Source of the DNA: Micromonospora purpureochromogenes | Lineage (GTDB): Bacteria > Actinomycetota > Actinomycetes > Mycobacteriales > Micromonosporaceae | DNA length: 64,000 nt | Reading direction: 5' to 3' | NCBI RefSeq assembly: GCF_900091515.1 | Contig: NZ_LT607410.1 | Coordinates: 372,001 to 436,000, forward strand | Translations under genes and position numbers: made by a program | Shown: positions 47,099 to 60,159 of the stretch, one piece after another | Layout: every line of letters starts with the position of its first letter | Numbering within the stretch: the first letter of the stretch is position 1 | The notes under the pieces: generated by a model | Seen by the model: the letters and a program-made list of their open reading frames with translations, nothing else | Told to the model about the DNA's origin: nothing | The model's database searches: none

Positions 47099-47615
47099 CG
47101 GTACGTGCCTCCCGACTGGTCGGCGCGGCGACGAGGCGAACGCGCAACGCCTCGATCCCCCGCGCGGACTGGCTCTTCACGGTCCCCGGCGTGCAGCCCA
47201 GCTCGCGCGCGGTGTCCTCGACCGACAGGTCGCAGAAGTAGCGCAGCACGAGCACCGCGCGGCGGCGCGGCGGCAGCTCGGCGAGGAGGGCGAGGATCGT
47301 GAGCCGGTCCACCGAACCCTCGGTGGTCGCGCGGACCGGGCTGTTCGGCACCTCGGCCCAGGCGGCCTCCCGCCGCCAGGGCCGGCGTCGCTCGTCGAGC
47401 CAGACCCGCAGCAGGATCCGCCGGACGTATGCGTCCGGGCTGTCCATGGCGGACACCCGTCGCCAGTGCCGCAGCAGCCTGACCAGCGCCGTCGACACCA
47501 GGTCGTCGGCCGTGTGCCAGTCGCCGCAGAGCAGGTACGCCGTCCGGCGCAGCGGTTCCAGGCGCGCCGCGACGTACTCGCGGTAGCCCTCGATGTCGGC
47601 AGGCAATCCCGCCAC
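47091..47615 (-). CDS. SigE-family ECF RNA polymerase sigma factor
   Basis: A 174-residue sigma-70 factor. Region 2 is YREYVAARLEPLRRTAYLLC followed by HTADDLVSTALVRLLRHW (the DDLV motif binds RNA polymerase); region 4 is LLAELPPRRRAVLVLRYFCD then VEDTARELGCTPGTVKSQSA, the -35-binding HTH. The GTG used has its AGGAG very close; a TTG three codons later has ideal spacing and may be the true start. Encoded 50 bases downstream of purD on the same strand, then coupled to a membrane protein. Confidence 0.88.
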   Translation of the reverse strand: MAGLPADIEGYREYVAARLEPLRRTAYLLCGDWHTADDLVSTALVRLLRHWRRVSAMDSPDAYVRRILLRVWLDERRRPWRREAAWAEVPNSPVRATTEGSVDRLTILALLAELPPRRRAVLVLRYFCDLSVEDTARELGCTPGTVKSQSARGIEALRVRLVAAPTSREARTDG

Positions 47616-47664
47616 CTCCTCACCTCACCGTTCAAACGGAGGTCGCGGTGCCGGAGGTTGCCCG

Positions 47665-48912
<1,248 letters not shown>

Positions 48913-48942
48913 GCCCGGGATCCTACCGACCCCCCTTCCCAG

Positions 48943-49009
48943 CCCGTTGATCATGAGGTTGACAGCGGTTCTGGCGATCGACTTCACCGTCAAGTTCATG
49001 ATCAACGGG
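48943..49009. repeat. GATCA-type palindromic repeat, copy 2
   Basis: CCCGTTGATCATGAGGTTG (48943-48961) pairs with 48991-49009 with two mismatches. The central 29 bases include CTGGCGATCGACTTC. The element covers the stop codon of the AbiEi-like gene and lies upstream of purD. Between 48946-49006 and 50015-50075 the two 61-base copies match at most positions and have identical length. Confidence 0.75.
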
Positions 49010-49958
49010 AGGTGGCGGCGGCGATGGCCTGGCGGACGGTCCACGGGATGTAGTTGGGGTCTAGGGTGTCCTGCCAGGTGAAGCGGAGGATGGACCAGCC
49101 GGCGTTGGCAAGGCGGTTCTGTCTGCGGCGGTCGGCGAAGACCGCCTCGGGGATGTCGTGCGCGGCTCGGCCGTCTGCTTCGGCGATCACCCTCGGGCCA
49201 CGCCAGCCAAGGTCGCCTACGCCCAGGAGGTGGCCGTCTCCGTCGCGTATCTCGATCTGCAAGGCGTCGGGGGGTACCTTGCCGTCGACGCAACGCAGTC
49301 TGGTGCGGGTCTCCAGCGGTGACTGGGCTCGACCGTCCGCCTCGCCGAGGTAGGCGCGGGCAGCTACAGCGCCGCGCTGCCTCCTGATCATCGCCGGAAC
49401 GAGCAGGAGATCGTCGTCGGTGATGAGCCGACGGTTCAGCGCGGAGTCGAGCACGCACACCGCGGCGTAGCGACGCTCCCTCAGGATGACATCGACGACC
49501 GTCCGCAGCGGAGACGTCGCGGGTATCCCCCTCACGGCAAGCACCGAGCCGGGCGAGGGTTCACGCTGGTGCAGCACGATGGCCGGATCGCGCACCCGGG
49601 ACGGCCTGGACGCCCGACCGGGCAGCGCGATGTGGATCTCCTCGCTCGGCGGCAGGCCGCCGATGCCGTGCAGTTCCGCCGCAGTGCCGAGCACCGCGTG
49701 CGCCCGAGGGCCGAGCGACAGGACGGCCGCGCGGATGCGGCTACGCCGGGACACCGGCGCCTGAGGGTCGACCAGGTAGACCGCCCGGGCAAGCAGGCGC
49801 CAACGCCCGAAGAGGACGAGGCTGTCGATCTCGTGCCGCCCGAACCCCAGCTCAAGCGCCTGAGCCCGGGTCACCACCCCATCCTGCGCACCGGCCACGC
49901 GCCGGAGCACCCTCCCCCGCTCCACGCCCACACGATGGCCCACACCGAGCCACCCCAC
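49002..49958 (-). CDS. AbiEi-like protein with C-terminal DUF559-type domain
   Basis: A protein of up to 318 residues. The first ~60 carry an AbiEi/type IV antitoxin-like winged helix (GVVTRAQALELGFGRHEIDS then LVLFGRWRLLARAVYLV). A middle ~120 residues (AAVLSLGPRAHAVLGTAAEL, SPLRTVVDVILRERRYAAVC) is the usual AbiEi extension. The last ~90 resemble the DUF559/Vsr-like nuclease fold (GDGHLLGVGDLGWRGPRVIA, EADGRAAHD, RQNRLANAGWSILRFTWQDT). No AbiEii toxin gene is adjacent. Several GTG starts are possible in the first 12 codons. The stop codon lies inside palindrome copy 2. Confidence 0.7.
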   Translation of the reverse strand: MGWLGVGHRVGVERGRVLRRVAGAQDGVVTRAQALELGFGRHEIDSLVLFGRWRLLARAVYLVDPQAPVSRRSRIRAAVLSLGPRAHAVLGTAAELHGIGGLPPSEEIHIALPGRASRPSRVRDPAIVLHQREPSPGSVLAVRGIPATSPLRTVVDVILRERRYAAVCVLDSALNRRLITDDDLLLVPAMIRRQRGAVAARAYLGEADGRAQSPLETRTRLRCVDGKVPPDALQIEIRDGDGHLLGVGDLGWRGPRVIAEADGRAAHDIPEAVFADRRRQNRLANAGWSILRFTWQDTLDPNYIPWTVRQAIAAATSR

Positions 49959-50014
49959 ACCCCCCTGTGGACAACCCCAGCCCTCCTGTGGAAAACCGGA
50001 CCAGCACTGCCGGC

Positions 50015-50075
50015 GTTGATCATGAGGTTGGCAGTGGTTTTGGCGATCAACTTCGCGGTCAACCTCATGATCAAC
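50015..50075. repeat. GATCA-type palindromic repeat, copy 3
   Basis: GTTGATCATGAGGTTG and CAACCTCATGATCAAC are perfect 16-base arms; the centre carries TTGGCGATCAACTTC, as in copy 2. It lies between the purA stop and the start of the AbiEi-like gene on the same strand, so its job cannot be convergent termination alone. Confidence 0.8.
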
Positions 50076-50076
50076 C

Positions 50077-52526
<2,450 letters not shown>

Positions 52527-52602
52527 CCCGGAACGGCGTTCCGCTACGTTCCGTGACCGGAACGGGACGGCCTATCCTCGGCAGGAGGAATGGGGAGGAA
52601 CC

Positions 52603-55209
52603 GTGGTGGACGAGAACGCCGACCGGGGCCGGCTGCCCGGCCCGCCTGCGGTGCCGGAGCGGGACATCGAACCGCTCTGGCCGCCCGACGCGACCGACAC
52701 CGCCCCGACCTGGGGCGTCCAGGCCTCACCGCTGTACCCGTCGCTGACCGCCGAGGTCAACGCCGCCCCCGCCGCCGACGGTTGGACGGCACCCCCGCCG
52801 GACGGCGACTGGGCGTCCCTACGCTCCGACGAACCGGCCCCACCGCCGATGCCGCCGTACGCGGCCGGTCCCGACGACTGGCCGGCCACGCAGGCCGACA
52901 CGGGCGAGGAATCCGCCTCCCATCTCGACCACGACACCAGCGCCCGTGAGGGCACCGCCACCGGCGGCGCCCCGGTGAGTGCTGGCGGCGGCCCGGTCGG
53001 TGGGGACAGCGCGCGCGGCTCGGTCGGCGTCGAACACTCCGCTGGCGCCGGCCCGCCAACGACAGGGTTCGCGGCGAACGGGGACGGCGGGGCCTGCACG
53101 GACGGCGGCGCCACTGGCCCGGACGCCGGGTATGCGGCTCGGGCCACCGGCGGAGACACCGCCTTCACCGGGAGCGGCACGACCACCGGCTTGGGCATTC
53201 CGACCACGAGCGGCGCGGCGGCCAGGCCGGCCACTGGCGACACGACCACCGACCCGGGCGTCACTTCCGAAGGGAGCTTCGTCGGACACGGTTCCCCGCC
53301 GACGACCAGCGCGGCGGACAGCCCGACCACTCCGGCCACGGGCGACACGACACGCCGCCCGAGCGTCGCCACCCGCGACGGGAGCTTCGCCGGGCATGAC
53401 GTTCCGGCCACCAACGGCACCGCATCCGGCCCGCACATCCCCGCCGCAAGCGACACTGCCGCCCACCCGAGCAGCCCAGCGACCAACGGCAGGACCGCCG
53501 AACCCGAGATGGTCGCCGAGGCGGGCTTGTCGGCCAGGCACGCCGTCGCGGCCGCCGAACCGGTCCCGGCGACCAGGGAGGCCCGGCCGCAGGCCGCACC
53601 GGAGCCGGCCGAGAACGCCAGACGACCGGAGCGCACCGCCCCGGCACCCCGCGTGGGGCAGCCCGCCCCGGTCGATCTCGACCTGCCCTTCACCCTGGAC
53701 CAGCCGATCACCGCGCCCCCGCCGCACACCGCGCCGGGCACTCCGGTCGTACCCGTGGCGAGCATCCCGGAGCCGGCCCGGGCGCAGGGCGAGTCGCCGT
53801 GGGCCCAGCCGCCCCAGCGCTCCGCCGCCGCCAGTGACGCGGTGATGCACGGCGACGCGGTGATGCGCGGCGACGCGGTGATGCGCGGCGACGCGGTGAT
53901 GCGCGGCGACCACGGCGCAGCCGCGATCGGGGACGAGGCGATCGGCAGCGCGACGGTGCCCGGCCAACCGGCGTGGCCCACGCCCCCGGCACCGAAGCTG
54001 GGTCCGTTCCCGCCCTCGCCGGGTACGCCGCTGACGCCGCCCGGCCCGCACTCGCCGACGGAGTACCCACCGGGGCCCACGCTCGCGGTGCCACCTGCGC
54101 ACGCCGGCCCGCCGGGGCCGATGACGGCCGCGCCGCCGGGGCCACAGCCGCCCGTCGGCTGGTACCAGCCGTCCTGGCAGGAGGGCACCTCGCCGGCCGG
54201 GCTGCCCCGGCAGTCGTACCCGGAGCCGCCGGCACGGGCGACGCAGGGCGGCTACCCGGACCCGGGCTGGACGCCGGACGGCGGGTCGGCGCCGACCGCC
54301 GAGGACTTCGCCCGCCGCCGGCAGGCCCGCCCGGCCGACCCGGTCGCCACCATGGGGGTACGGGCGGTGGTCAACAGGATCGGCCTGAAGTTGCCGCCAG
54401 GGCGGCACGAACAGGAGATCAAGCGGGACGTCGAGATGGTCCGCCGCAACTTCGGCGGGCTGCGCCAGGTGACCGTGGTGAACCCGAAGGGCGGCGCCGG
54501 CAAGACGGTGGCCATCCTGCTGCTCGCGATGACCTTCGGTCAGAAGCGCGGCGGGTACGTGCTGGCCTGGGACAACAACGAGACCCAGGGCACCCTGGGC
54601 ATGCGCGCCCAGCAGGACTTCCACTCCCGTACGGTCCGGGACATGCTGCGCGACCTCGGGCAGTTCCAGGGCCCGCACGGCCGGATCGGTGACCTGTCGC
54701 AGTACGTCCGCTCGCAGGGCGAGGGGATGTTCGACGTGCTCGCCTCGGACGAGTCGGCCACCGGCGGCGAGATGCTCACCGCGGCGGCCTTCGCGGAGAT
54801 CCGTGAGGTGGTCAGCCGGTTCTACAAGCTGATCTTCGTGGACACCGGGAACAACGTCCGGGCGCAGAACTGGCAGGCCGCGATGGACGCCACCGACCAG
54901 TTGGTGGTCACCATGTCGGCCCGGAACGACTCGGCGGAGACGGCCGCCCGGATGCTCGACCATCTGGAGCAGAGCGGCCGGCAGCGGCTGGTCCGGCAGG
55001 CGGTGACGGTGGTGTCGATGCCGCCGTCCCGCAAGGAGATCGACCTGCCGGCGATCCAGGAGCACTTCGCGGCCCGCACCCGGGCGGTGCTGCTCGCGCC
55101 GTACGAGCGTCTGATCGACACCGGGGAGCCGATCCGGTACGGCGGGCTCTCCGCCGCCACCCGGGACGCCTGGCTGAAGATCGCCGCCGCGGTGGCCGAG
55201 GGGCTGTAG
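52603..55209 (+). CDS. MinD/ParA-like ATPase with long disordered N-terminal region
   Basis: An 868-residue protein. Residues 1-~560 are Pro/Ala/Thr/Gly-rich with degenerate repeats and no predicted fold. The C-terminal ~300 residues are a deviant Walker ATPase: VTVVNPKGGAGKTVAILLLA (KGGxGKT), VLAWDNNETQGTLGMRAQQ (switch), YKLIFVDTGNNVRAQNWQAA (Walker B) and TDQLVVTMSARNDSAETAAR. This layout is shared by EspI-like proteins of type VII secretion and by scaffold ATPases of polar growth. GTG start with GGGAGGAA. No secretion genes are in the window, so the assignment to EspI is uncertain. Confidence 0.75.
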   Translation: MVDENADRGRLPGPPAVPERDIEPLWPPDATDTAPTWGVQASPLYPSLTAEVNAAPAADGWTAPPPDGDWASLRSDEPAPPPMPPYAAGPDDWPATQADTGEESASHLDHDTSAREGTATGGAPVSAGGGPVGGDSARGSVGVEHSAGAGPPTTGFAANGDGGACTDGGATGPDAGYAARATGGDTAFTGSGTTTGLGIPTTSGAAARPATGDTTTDPGVTSEGSFVGHGSPPTTSAADSPTTPATGDTTRRPSVATRDGSFAGHDVPATNGTASGPHIPAASDTAAHPSSPATNGRTAEPEMVAEAGLSARHAVAAAEPVPATREARPQAAPEPAENARRPERTAPAPRVGQPAPVDLDLPFTLDQPITAPPPHTAPGTPVVPVASIPEPARAQGESPWAQPPQRSAAASDAVMHGDAVMRGDAVMRGDAVMRGDHGAAAIGDEAIGSATVPGQPAWPTPPAPKLGPFPPSPGTPLTPPGPHSPTEYPPGPTLAVPPAHAGPPGPMTAAPPGPQPPVGWYQPSWQEGTSPAGLPRQSYPEPPARATQGGYPDPGWTPDGGSAPTAEDFARRRQARPADPVATMGVRAVVNRIGLKLPPGRHEQEIKRDVEMVRRNFGGLRQVTVVNPKGGAGKTVAILLLAMTFGQKRGGYVLAWDNNETQGTLGMRAQQDFHSRTVRDMLRDLGQFQGPHGRIGDLSQYVRSQGEGMFDVLASDESATGGEMLTAAAFAEIREVVSRFYKLIFVDTGNNVRAQNWQAAMDATDQLVVTMSARNDSAETAARMLDHLEQSGRQRLVRQAVTVVSMPPSRKEIDLPAIQEHFAARTRAVLLAPYERLIDTGEPIRYGGLSAATRDAWLKIAAAVAEGL
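53836..53907 (+). repeat. Four 18-base coding tandem repeats
   Basis: The unit GACGCGGTGATGCGCGGC occurs four times in a row, encoding DAVMRG (the first copy reads DAVMHG). The copies are otherwise identical at DNA level, so the array is recent and may vary between strains. Confidence 0.9.
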
Positions 55210-55213
55210 CCGC

Positions 55214-55247
55214 GACGGCCGGCCCGGTCAGCGCCGGGCCGGCCGTC
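55214..55247. terminator. Bidirectional hairpin terminator
   Basis: Perfect 14-base arms GACGGCCGGCCCGG / CCGGGCCGGCCGTC with a 6-base loop, between the convergent ATPase and DUF3151 genes. Confidence 0.88.
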
Positions 55248-55255
55248 ACGACGGG

Positions 55256-55684
55256 TCACTCGCTGGCGAGGGCGTCCCCGGCCGCCGGGTCGCAGTCGCG
55301 CAGGAACTGCGCGCAGCGGGCCGCCTCGTCCGCCTCGCCGATCTCGCCCGCCGCCCGGGACAGGACGTACAGGCAGCGGAGGAAGCCCTGGTTGGGGCCG
55401 TGCGACCAGGGCACCGGCCCGTGGCCCTTCCAGCCGCTGCGGCGCAGCTGGTCCAGGCCCCGGTGATAGCCGGTGCGGGCGTAGGCGTACGCGGGGATGA
55501 CCTGGCCGGCGTTGAAGGCCCGGGTCGCCAGCACCGCCCAGGCCGCGCTGTAGGTCGGGAAGCGGGCCGCGACCTCGGCGTACGCCTCGTCGGTGCCCTT
55601 CTCGGCGGCGGCCGCGAGCGTGGCGTCGGCCTCTTCGTGCGCGGGCAGGAGGGTGGCCGGTGGCTCAGGCAACAGGTTCTGCAT
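55256..55684 (-). CDS. DUF3151 domain protein
   Basis: A 142-residue soluble protein conserved in actinobacteria. Diagnostic segments: MQNLLPEPPATLLPAHEEAD, ARFPTYSAAWAVLATRAFNA, RTGYHRGLDQLRRSGWKGHG and VPWSHGPNQGFLRCLYVLSR, then an acidic C-terminus. The helical repeats suggest a small TPR-like fold. Function unknown. The ATG was chosen over an upstream start nine codons earlier because the family begins at MxNLL. In many actinobacteria it lies near fba, as here. Confidence 0.9.
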   Translation of the reverse strand: MQNLLPEPPATLLPAHEEADATLAAAAEKGTDEAYAEVAARFPTYSAAWAVLATRAFNAGQVIPAYAYARTGYHRGLDQLRRSGWKGHGPVPWSHGPNQGFLRCLYVLSRAAGEIGEADEAARCAQFLRDCDPAAGDALASE

Positions 55685-55841
55685 CGTCCCATTCAACCGG
55701 CTTCGCCCCACCGCGCGCGAGAGGATCGGCCCGGCAGGCTGGCTGAACGGGGGAGGTGTCCGTCACGCCTGCGGCCCATGCCGCCGCGAGATGTTTTTCA
55801 TTACAACTATTAATCCGGAGCCTCCCCAGGACCCGGTTACG

Positions 55842-55875
55842 CAGGAGCCCGGTGGTCTCGACCGCCGGGCTCCTG
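55842..55875. promoter_or_regulatory. Hairpin in the leader of the LOG-like gene
   Basis: CAGGAGCCCGG (55842-55852) pairs perfectly over 11 bases with 55865-55875. It lies after an AT-rich stretch (55789-55815, with TTACAA and TATTAA words that could be a promoter) and 60 bases before the GTG of the next gene, so it would be in its 5' leader and could attenuate. The 250-base gap holds no gene. Confidence 0.45.
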
Positions 55876-55935
55876 TCGTCCCGGCCCCCGGACCGGCAGG
55901 TTTGGGCCCTTGCCCGGCGCGGGCAGGATGGCCTG

Positions 55936-57147
55936 GTGCCGACCCCACCTCCCGCGGACGTCATCGCGCCGCACGACACCGACCACGACGAGATCGAGAC
56001 CCGCGCCGAGTTCGACCGGCGGCTGGCCAGCGGCAGCCTCGCCGGCCTGACCGTGCAGGGGCTCCGCCTGGACCTGGACCCGATTCCCGACCTGACCGGC
56101 ACCGAGGTCGCCGGCACCCTCTTCGTCGGCTGCCGGTTCGCCTCCCGAGACGTCGGCGCGGACCTGGTCCGGCGCGGGGCGAACGTGGTGCCGCCCTTCT
56201 CCGGCCTGCCGTACCCGACCCAGCCGTCGCACCTCTACACCCCCGAGGAGCTGGCCGCCGGGTTCGCCGAGGGCGGCTTCGCCGGGATGTACGACACCCG
56301 GGTGTACGCGCACTTCCGCGAGCACGGCGGCGCGCTGCCGGACGTCCGGGAGGCGCTCGGCCAGCGGCTGCACGACCACGGCGTGGACAACGCGCTGGTC
56401 GACGCCACCCGGTCCTGGCTCGCCACGCACGGGCCGCAGTCGGTGGTGGGGGTGATGGGCGGGCACGCCGTGCCGCGCGGCAGCGTGCCGTACCGGATGG
56501 CGGCGGTGCTGGGTTGGGAGCTGGCGCGGGCCGACCGGCTGGTGGTGACCGGCGGCGGACCGGGCGTGATGGAGGCGGCCAACCTCGGCGCGTTCCTCGC
56601 CGGTTGGCCGGCCGAGGAGCTGACCGCCGCGATCGACCTGCTCGCCGTGGCGCCGGACTTCACCGACCACGACCGCTACACGGCGGCGGCGCTGGCGGTC
56701 CGCGAGCGGTACGCGACCGGGCCGGCCGTTCCGCAGCAGCGGGCGCCGGAGCTCGACTGGGCCCGCTCCGGCGGGCTGGCGATCCCCACCTGGCTGTACG
56801 GGCACGAACCGGCGAACCTCTTCGCCGGGCGGATCGCCAAGTACTTCTCCAACGCCATCCGGGAGGACACGATCCTGCGGCTGGCCCGGGGCGGGATCGT
56901 CTTCGCGCCCGGCCGGGCGGGCACCGTGCAGGAGGTGTTCCAGGCGGCGACGAAGACCTACTACGGCACCGACGGGGCGAGCGGGGCGTACATCTTCCTG
57001 GACCGCGCGTACTGGACCCGGGAGCTGCCGATCGAGTCGCTGCTGCGGCCGCTGTTCGCGGCGTCCCCGTTCGGTGACCTGTCGACCACGGTGCACCTGA
57101 CCGACGACGTCCGGGAGGCCGTCCGGGTGCTCACCGCGACCGGCTGA
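55936..57147 (+). CDS. LOG/TIGR00730-like Rossmann-fold nucleotide-binding protein
   Basis: A 403-residue protein. The N-terminal ~130 residues are an extension (EFDRRLASGSLAGLTVQGLR) specific to the long forms. The C-terminal lysine-decarboxylase-like fold shows VVGVMGGHAVPRGSVPYRMA, VVTGGGPGVMEAANLGAFLA and GGIVFAPGRAGTVQEVFQAA. LOG enzymes cleave nucleoside 5'-monophosphates via a PGGxGTxxE motif; here it is PGRAGTVQE, with Arg for the second Gly, so catalysis may differ. GTG start. It is convergent with fba across a strong hairpin. Confidence 0.8.
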   Translation: MPTPPPADVIAPHDTDHDEIETRAEFDRRLASGSLAGLTVQGLRLDLDPIPDLTGTEVAGTLFVGCRFASRDVGADLVRRGANVVPPFSGLPYPTQPSHLYTPEELAAGFAEGGFAGMYDTRVYAHFREHGGALPDVREALGQRLHDHGVDNALVDATRSWLATHGPQSVVGVMGGHAVPRGSVPYRMAAVLGWELARADRLVVTGGGPGVMEAANLGAFLAGWPAEELTAAIDLLAVAPDFTDHDRYTAAALAVRERYATGPAVPQQRAPELDWARSGGLAIPTWLYGHEPANLFAGRIAKYFSNAIREDTILRLARGGIVFAPGRAGTVQEVFQAATKTYYGTDGASGAYIFLDRAYWTRELPIESLLRPLFAASPFGDLSTTVHLTDDVREAVRVLTATG

Positions 57148-57152
57148 GACGC

Positions 57153-57187
57153 CGACGGCCGGCTCCCGATCCGGGAGCCGGCCGTCG
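57153..57187. terminator. Bidirectional hairpin terminator
   Basis: Perfect 16-base arms (CGACGGCCGGCTCCCG and complement) with a 3-base loop, between the LOG-like gene and fba. Confidence 0.92.
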
Positions 57188-57199
57188 TGCTGACCGCTG

Positions 57200-58222
<1,023 letters not shown>

Positions 58223-58348
58223 GTCGAACGCTCCTTACTTACCGCTCTCGGCCGAGCTGGCCGCTGTCTTCCATCGGGTGCGCCGGACCGCGCTGTCCAC
58301 CGCCGGCAGTATCCCGTAGAAGGTGGCGGCGGGCACAACCGCCTCCCC

Positions 58349-58741
58349 TCACCGGTCCTCCAGTCTGTCCGGTACGGCGACGCTGATCAGCCAGCTCACC
58401 ACCGCCATCACGATGGCCCCCCAGAAGGCGGCCCAGAAACCGTCCACCCGGAACGGCAGGTCGAGCGCACCCGCGATCCAGTCCGTCAGCAGGAACAGCA
58501 GCGCGTTCACCACCAACGCGATCAGACCGAGGGTGAGCAGGTAGAACACGCAGCCGACCACCTTGATGACCGGCTTGAGCACGGCGTTGACCACGCCGAA
58601 GATCAGCGCCACCACGATCAGGGTGAACGCCGTCTCGGCGCCGTTGCGGCCAGTCACGTCGACCCCGGGCACGATCAGCGTGGTGACCCACAGCGCGACC
58701 GCGGTGATCGCCAGCCGGATCAGGAAGCCCACGCTCCCCAT
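58349..58741 (-). CDS. Phage-holin-4-type small membrane protein
   Basis: A 130-residue protein with four hydrophobic helices: FLIRLAITAVALWVTTLIVP, LIVVALIFGVVNAVLKPVIK, YLLTLGLIALVVNALLFLLT and FWAAFWGAIVMAVVSWLISV. This is the ubiquitous bacterial PF04020 (phage_holin_4_2/YvlD) family; the NAVLKP[VL] motif is typical. The chromosomal members are not lysis proteins as far as is known. An upstream open stretch adds basic sequence but has no family residues, so the ATG given is used. Confidence 0.85.
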   Translation of the reverse strand: MGSVGFLIRLAITAVALWVTTLIVPGVDVTGRNGAETAFTLIVVALIFGVVNAVLKPVIKVVGCVFYLLTLGLIALVVNALLFLLTDWIAGALDLPFRVDGFWAAFWGAIVMAVVSWLISVAVPDRLEDR

Positions 58742-58864
58742 CCTGGCACCGCCGGGCAGTCCCGGTGGGACGATCCACCGAGTCCGCTTGCCGCGCTCAC
58801 CGGGCACCCGCGCCGCGCAGCCCGTACGGTGTGGGGGACGGTCCGCCGGAAGCAGGGAGGGACG

Positions 58865-59077
58865 ATGGGTCAGCCCGACGAGGACTTCGCGCCGAGCGAC
58901 CACCTCAGCCCGGAGGAGCGCGACCTGGAGGCCGAGCCGGCCGACGCGGTCGAGCAGGCCACCTCGATCGACCCGGGCGACGCCGAGACCGAGCCGCACC
59001 GTGGCCTCGAGGTCGGCGACTGGGACGCGATGGAGCAGGCCCGGGTGGTCACCGGCGACGAGGACGACTACCGCTGA
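58865..59077 (+). CDS. Small acidic protein, unknown function
   Basis: A 70-residue, very acidic protein (about 21 Asp/Glu): DEDFAPSDHLSPEERDLEAE, PADAVEQATSIDPGDAETEP, WDAMEQARVVTGDEDDYR. No membrane or signal segment. AGGGAGGG precedes the ATG. Related short acidic proteins with a -PEERDLEA- core are common hypotheticals in Micromonosporaceae. Its 3' end overlaps the convergent LCP gene by 10 bases, so transcripts of the two are partly antisense. Confidence 0.7.
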   Translation: MGQPDEDFAPSDHLSPEERDLEAEPADAVEQATSIDPGDAETEPHRGLEVGDWDAMEQARVVTGDEDDYR

Positions 59078-60159
59078 GATCCCAGGGCCGTCACCCGGTC
59101 GGGGTTCGCCGCCGCCCACTCGGCCAGCCGATCCTGGCGTAGCGCGGTGAGGAAGGCCGGCGCGACGCGCTCATCGAGCATCAGCTGGCCCGGCCGTTCC
59201 GGCGAGTCGACGGTCGGCAGGGCGAGCCCGACCGGGGCAGCCCGGGACGCCTGTGCGGTGCGCGTGAGAAGCTCCGGCAGCGAGGCGTCGCCGGTGTCGG
59301 CGACCAGGTCCGGGCCGAGGGCGACCAACAGCCGCTGCAGTGCCACCGGGTTGTGCAGGCTGTCCCCACTGTCGAGCTGCCGCACCAGCCCCGCCGCGTA
59401 CCGCTGGGCGTTGCGGTCCCGGTCCTGGCCTCCCCAGGTCATCCCGAAGCGCTGCCGGAGCAGGTCGACCGAGCCGCTGCCGTCCAGCCGCTGGCAGCCG
59501 GCCGGGAAGACGCGCCGGGTGTGCACCGAGCGGACCTGCTCCGGCAGGCAGACCTCCACCCCGCCGACGCCGTCGGTGAGTCGCCGCAGCACCGGGTACG
59601 TCAGCACCGCGCCGGCGTCGATGCGTACGCCGGTGGTGTCGGCGACCACCCGCCGGGTCAGGTCGTAGCCCCGGCGCAGGTCGGGCCGCGATGCGGTGGC
59701 GCCGAACTCGAAGGAGCTGTTCAGCTTGTCGATGCCGTGCCCGGGGATCGCCACCATCAGGTCGCGCGGCAGCGACACGAGATAGAGCCGGCTCCGGTCC
59801 GCCGGAACGTGCACCAGCAGCACCGAGTCGGCGCGGGGGACGGAATCGACGCCGCGGACCCGCGGATCGGGGGCACCGTCCACCCCGACCAGCAGCACGT
59901 TCAGCGCGCCGCCGGGCGCGACCCGGTCGGCGAGGAACTCCGCGGTGGCGGTGTGCCCGCCGAGCGACGGGACGACCCGCGGCACCGCGAGGCCCAGCAG
60001 TCCCAGCACCGCCAGCGCGCCGGCCCCGGCCTGGAGCCGACGGTGCCGGCGACGACGGCGTACGACGAGCCGGTCGACGGCCGCCCGCAGCGGCCCGGCC
60101 GGCGGGGTGAGCGACTCGTGCCGCGCGAAGGCGGCCCGCAGTTCCTCCTCCACGGTCAT
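59068..60159 (-). CDS. LytR-CpsA-Psr (LCP) family protein coupled to ECF sigma factor
   Basis: A 363-residue single-span protein. A ~45-residue cytoplasmic head (VEEELRAAFARHESLTPPAG then a polybasic RRRRRHRR) precedes one membrane helix (AGALAVLGLLGLAVPRVV) and an LCP domain: NVLLVGVDGAPDPRVRGVDS, RADSVLLVHVPADRSRLYLV, SLPRDLMVAIPGHGIDKLNS and VLRRLTDGVGGVEVCLPEQV. LCP enzymes transfer wall polymers to peptidoglycan, using Asp/Arg residues for pyrophosphate. The ATG overlaps the sigma-factor stop (ATGA), so this LCP protein occupies the place of an anti-sigma factor. Confidence 0.87.
   Translation of the reverse strand: MTVEEELRAAFARHESLTPPAGPLRAAVDRLVVRRRRRHRRLQAGAGALAVLGLLGLAVPRVVPSLGGHTATAEFLADRVAPGGALNVLLVGVDGAPDPRVRGVDSVPRADSVLLVHVPADRSRLYLVSLPRDLMVAIPGHGIDKLNSSFEFGATASRPDLRRGYDLTRRVVADTTGVRIDAGAVLTYPVLRRLTDGVGGVEVCLPEQVRSVHTRRVFPAGCQRLDGSGSVDLLRQRFGMTWGGQDRDRNAQRYAAGLVRQLDSGDSLHNPVALQRLLVALGPDLVADTGDASLPELLTRTAQASRAAPVGLALPTVDSPERPGQLMLDERVAPAFLTALRQDRLAEWAAANPDRVTALGSQR

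Noticed and set aside
48913..49458. N-terminal extension of purD by 182 codons
   Set aside because: It crosses palindrome copy 2 and the AbiEi-like gene, and the purD Rossmann motif begins directly at the chosen GTG.
52819..55065. 748-codon minus-strand open frame opposite the ParA-like gene
   Set aside because: The Walker motifs are on the plus strand; the minus translation is Arg-rich and featureless.
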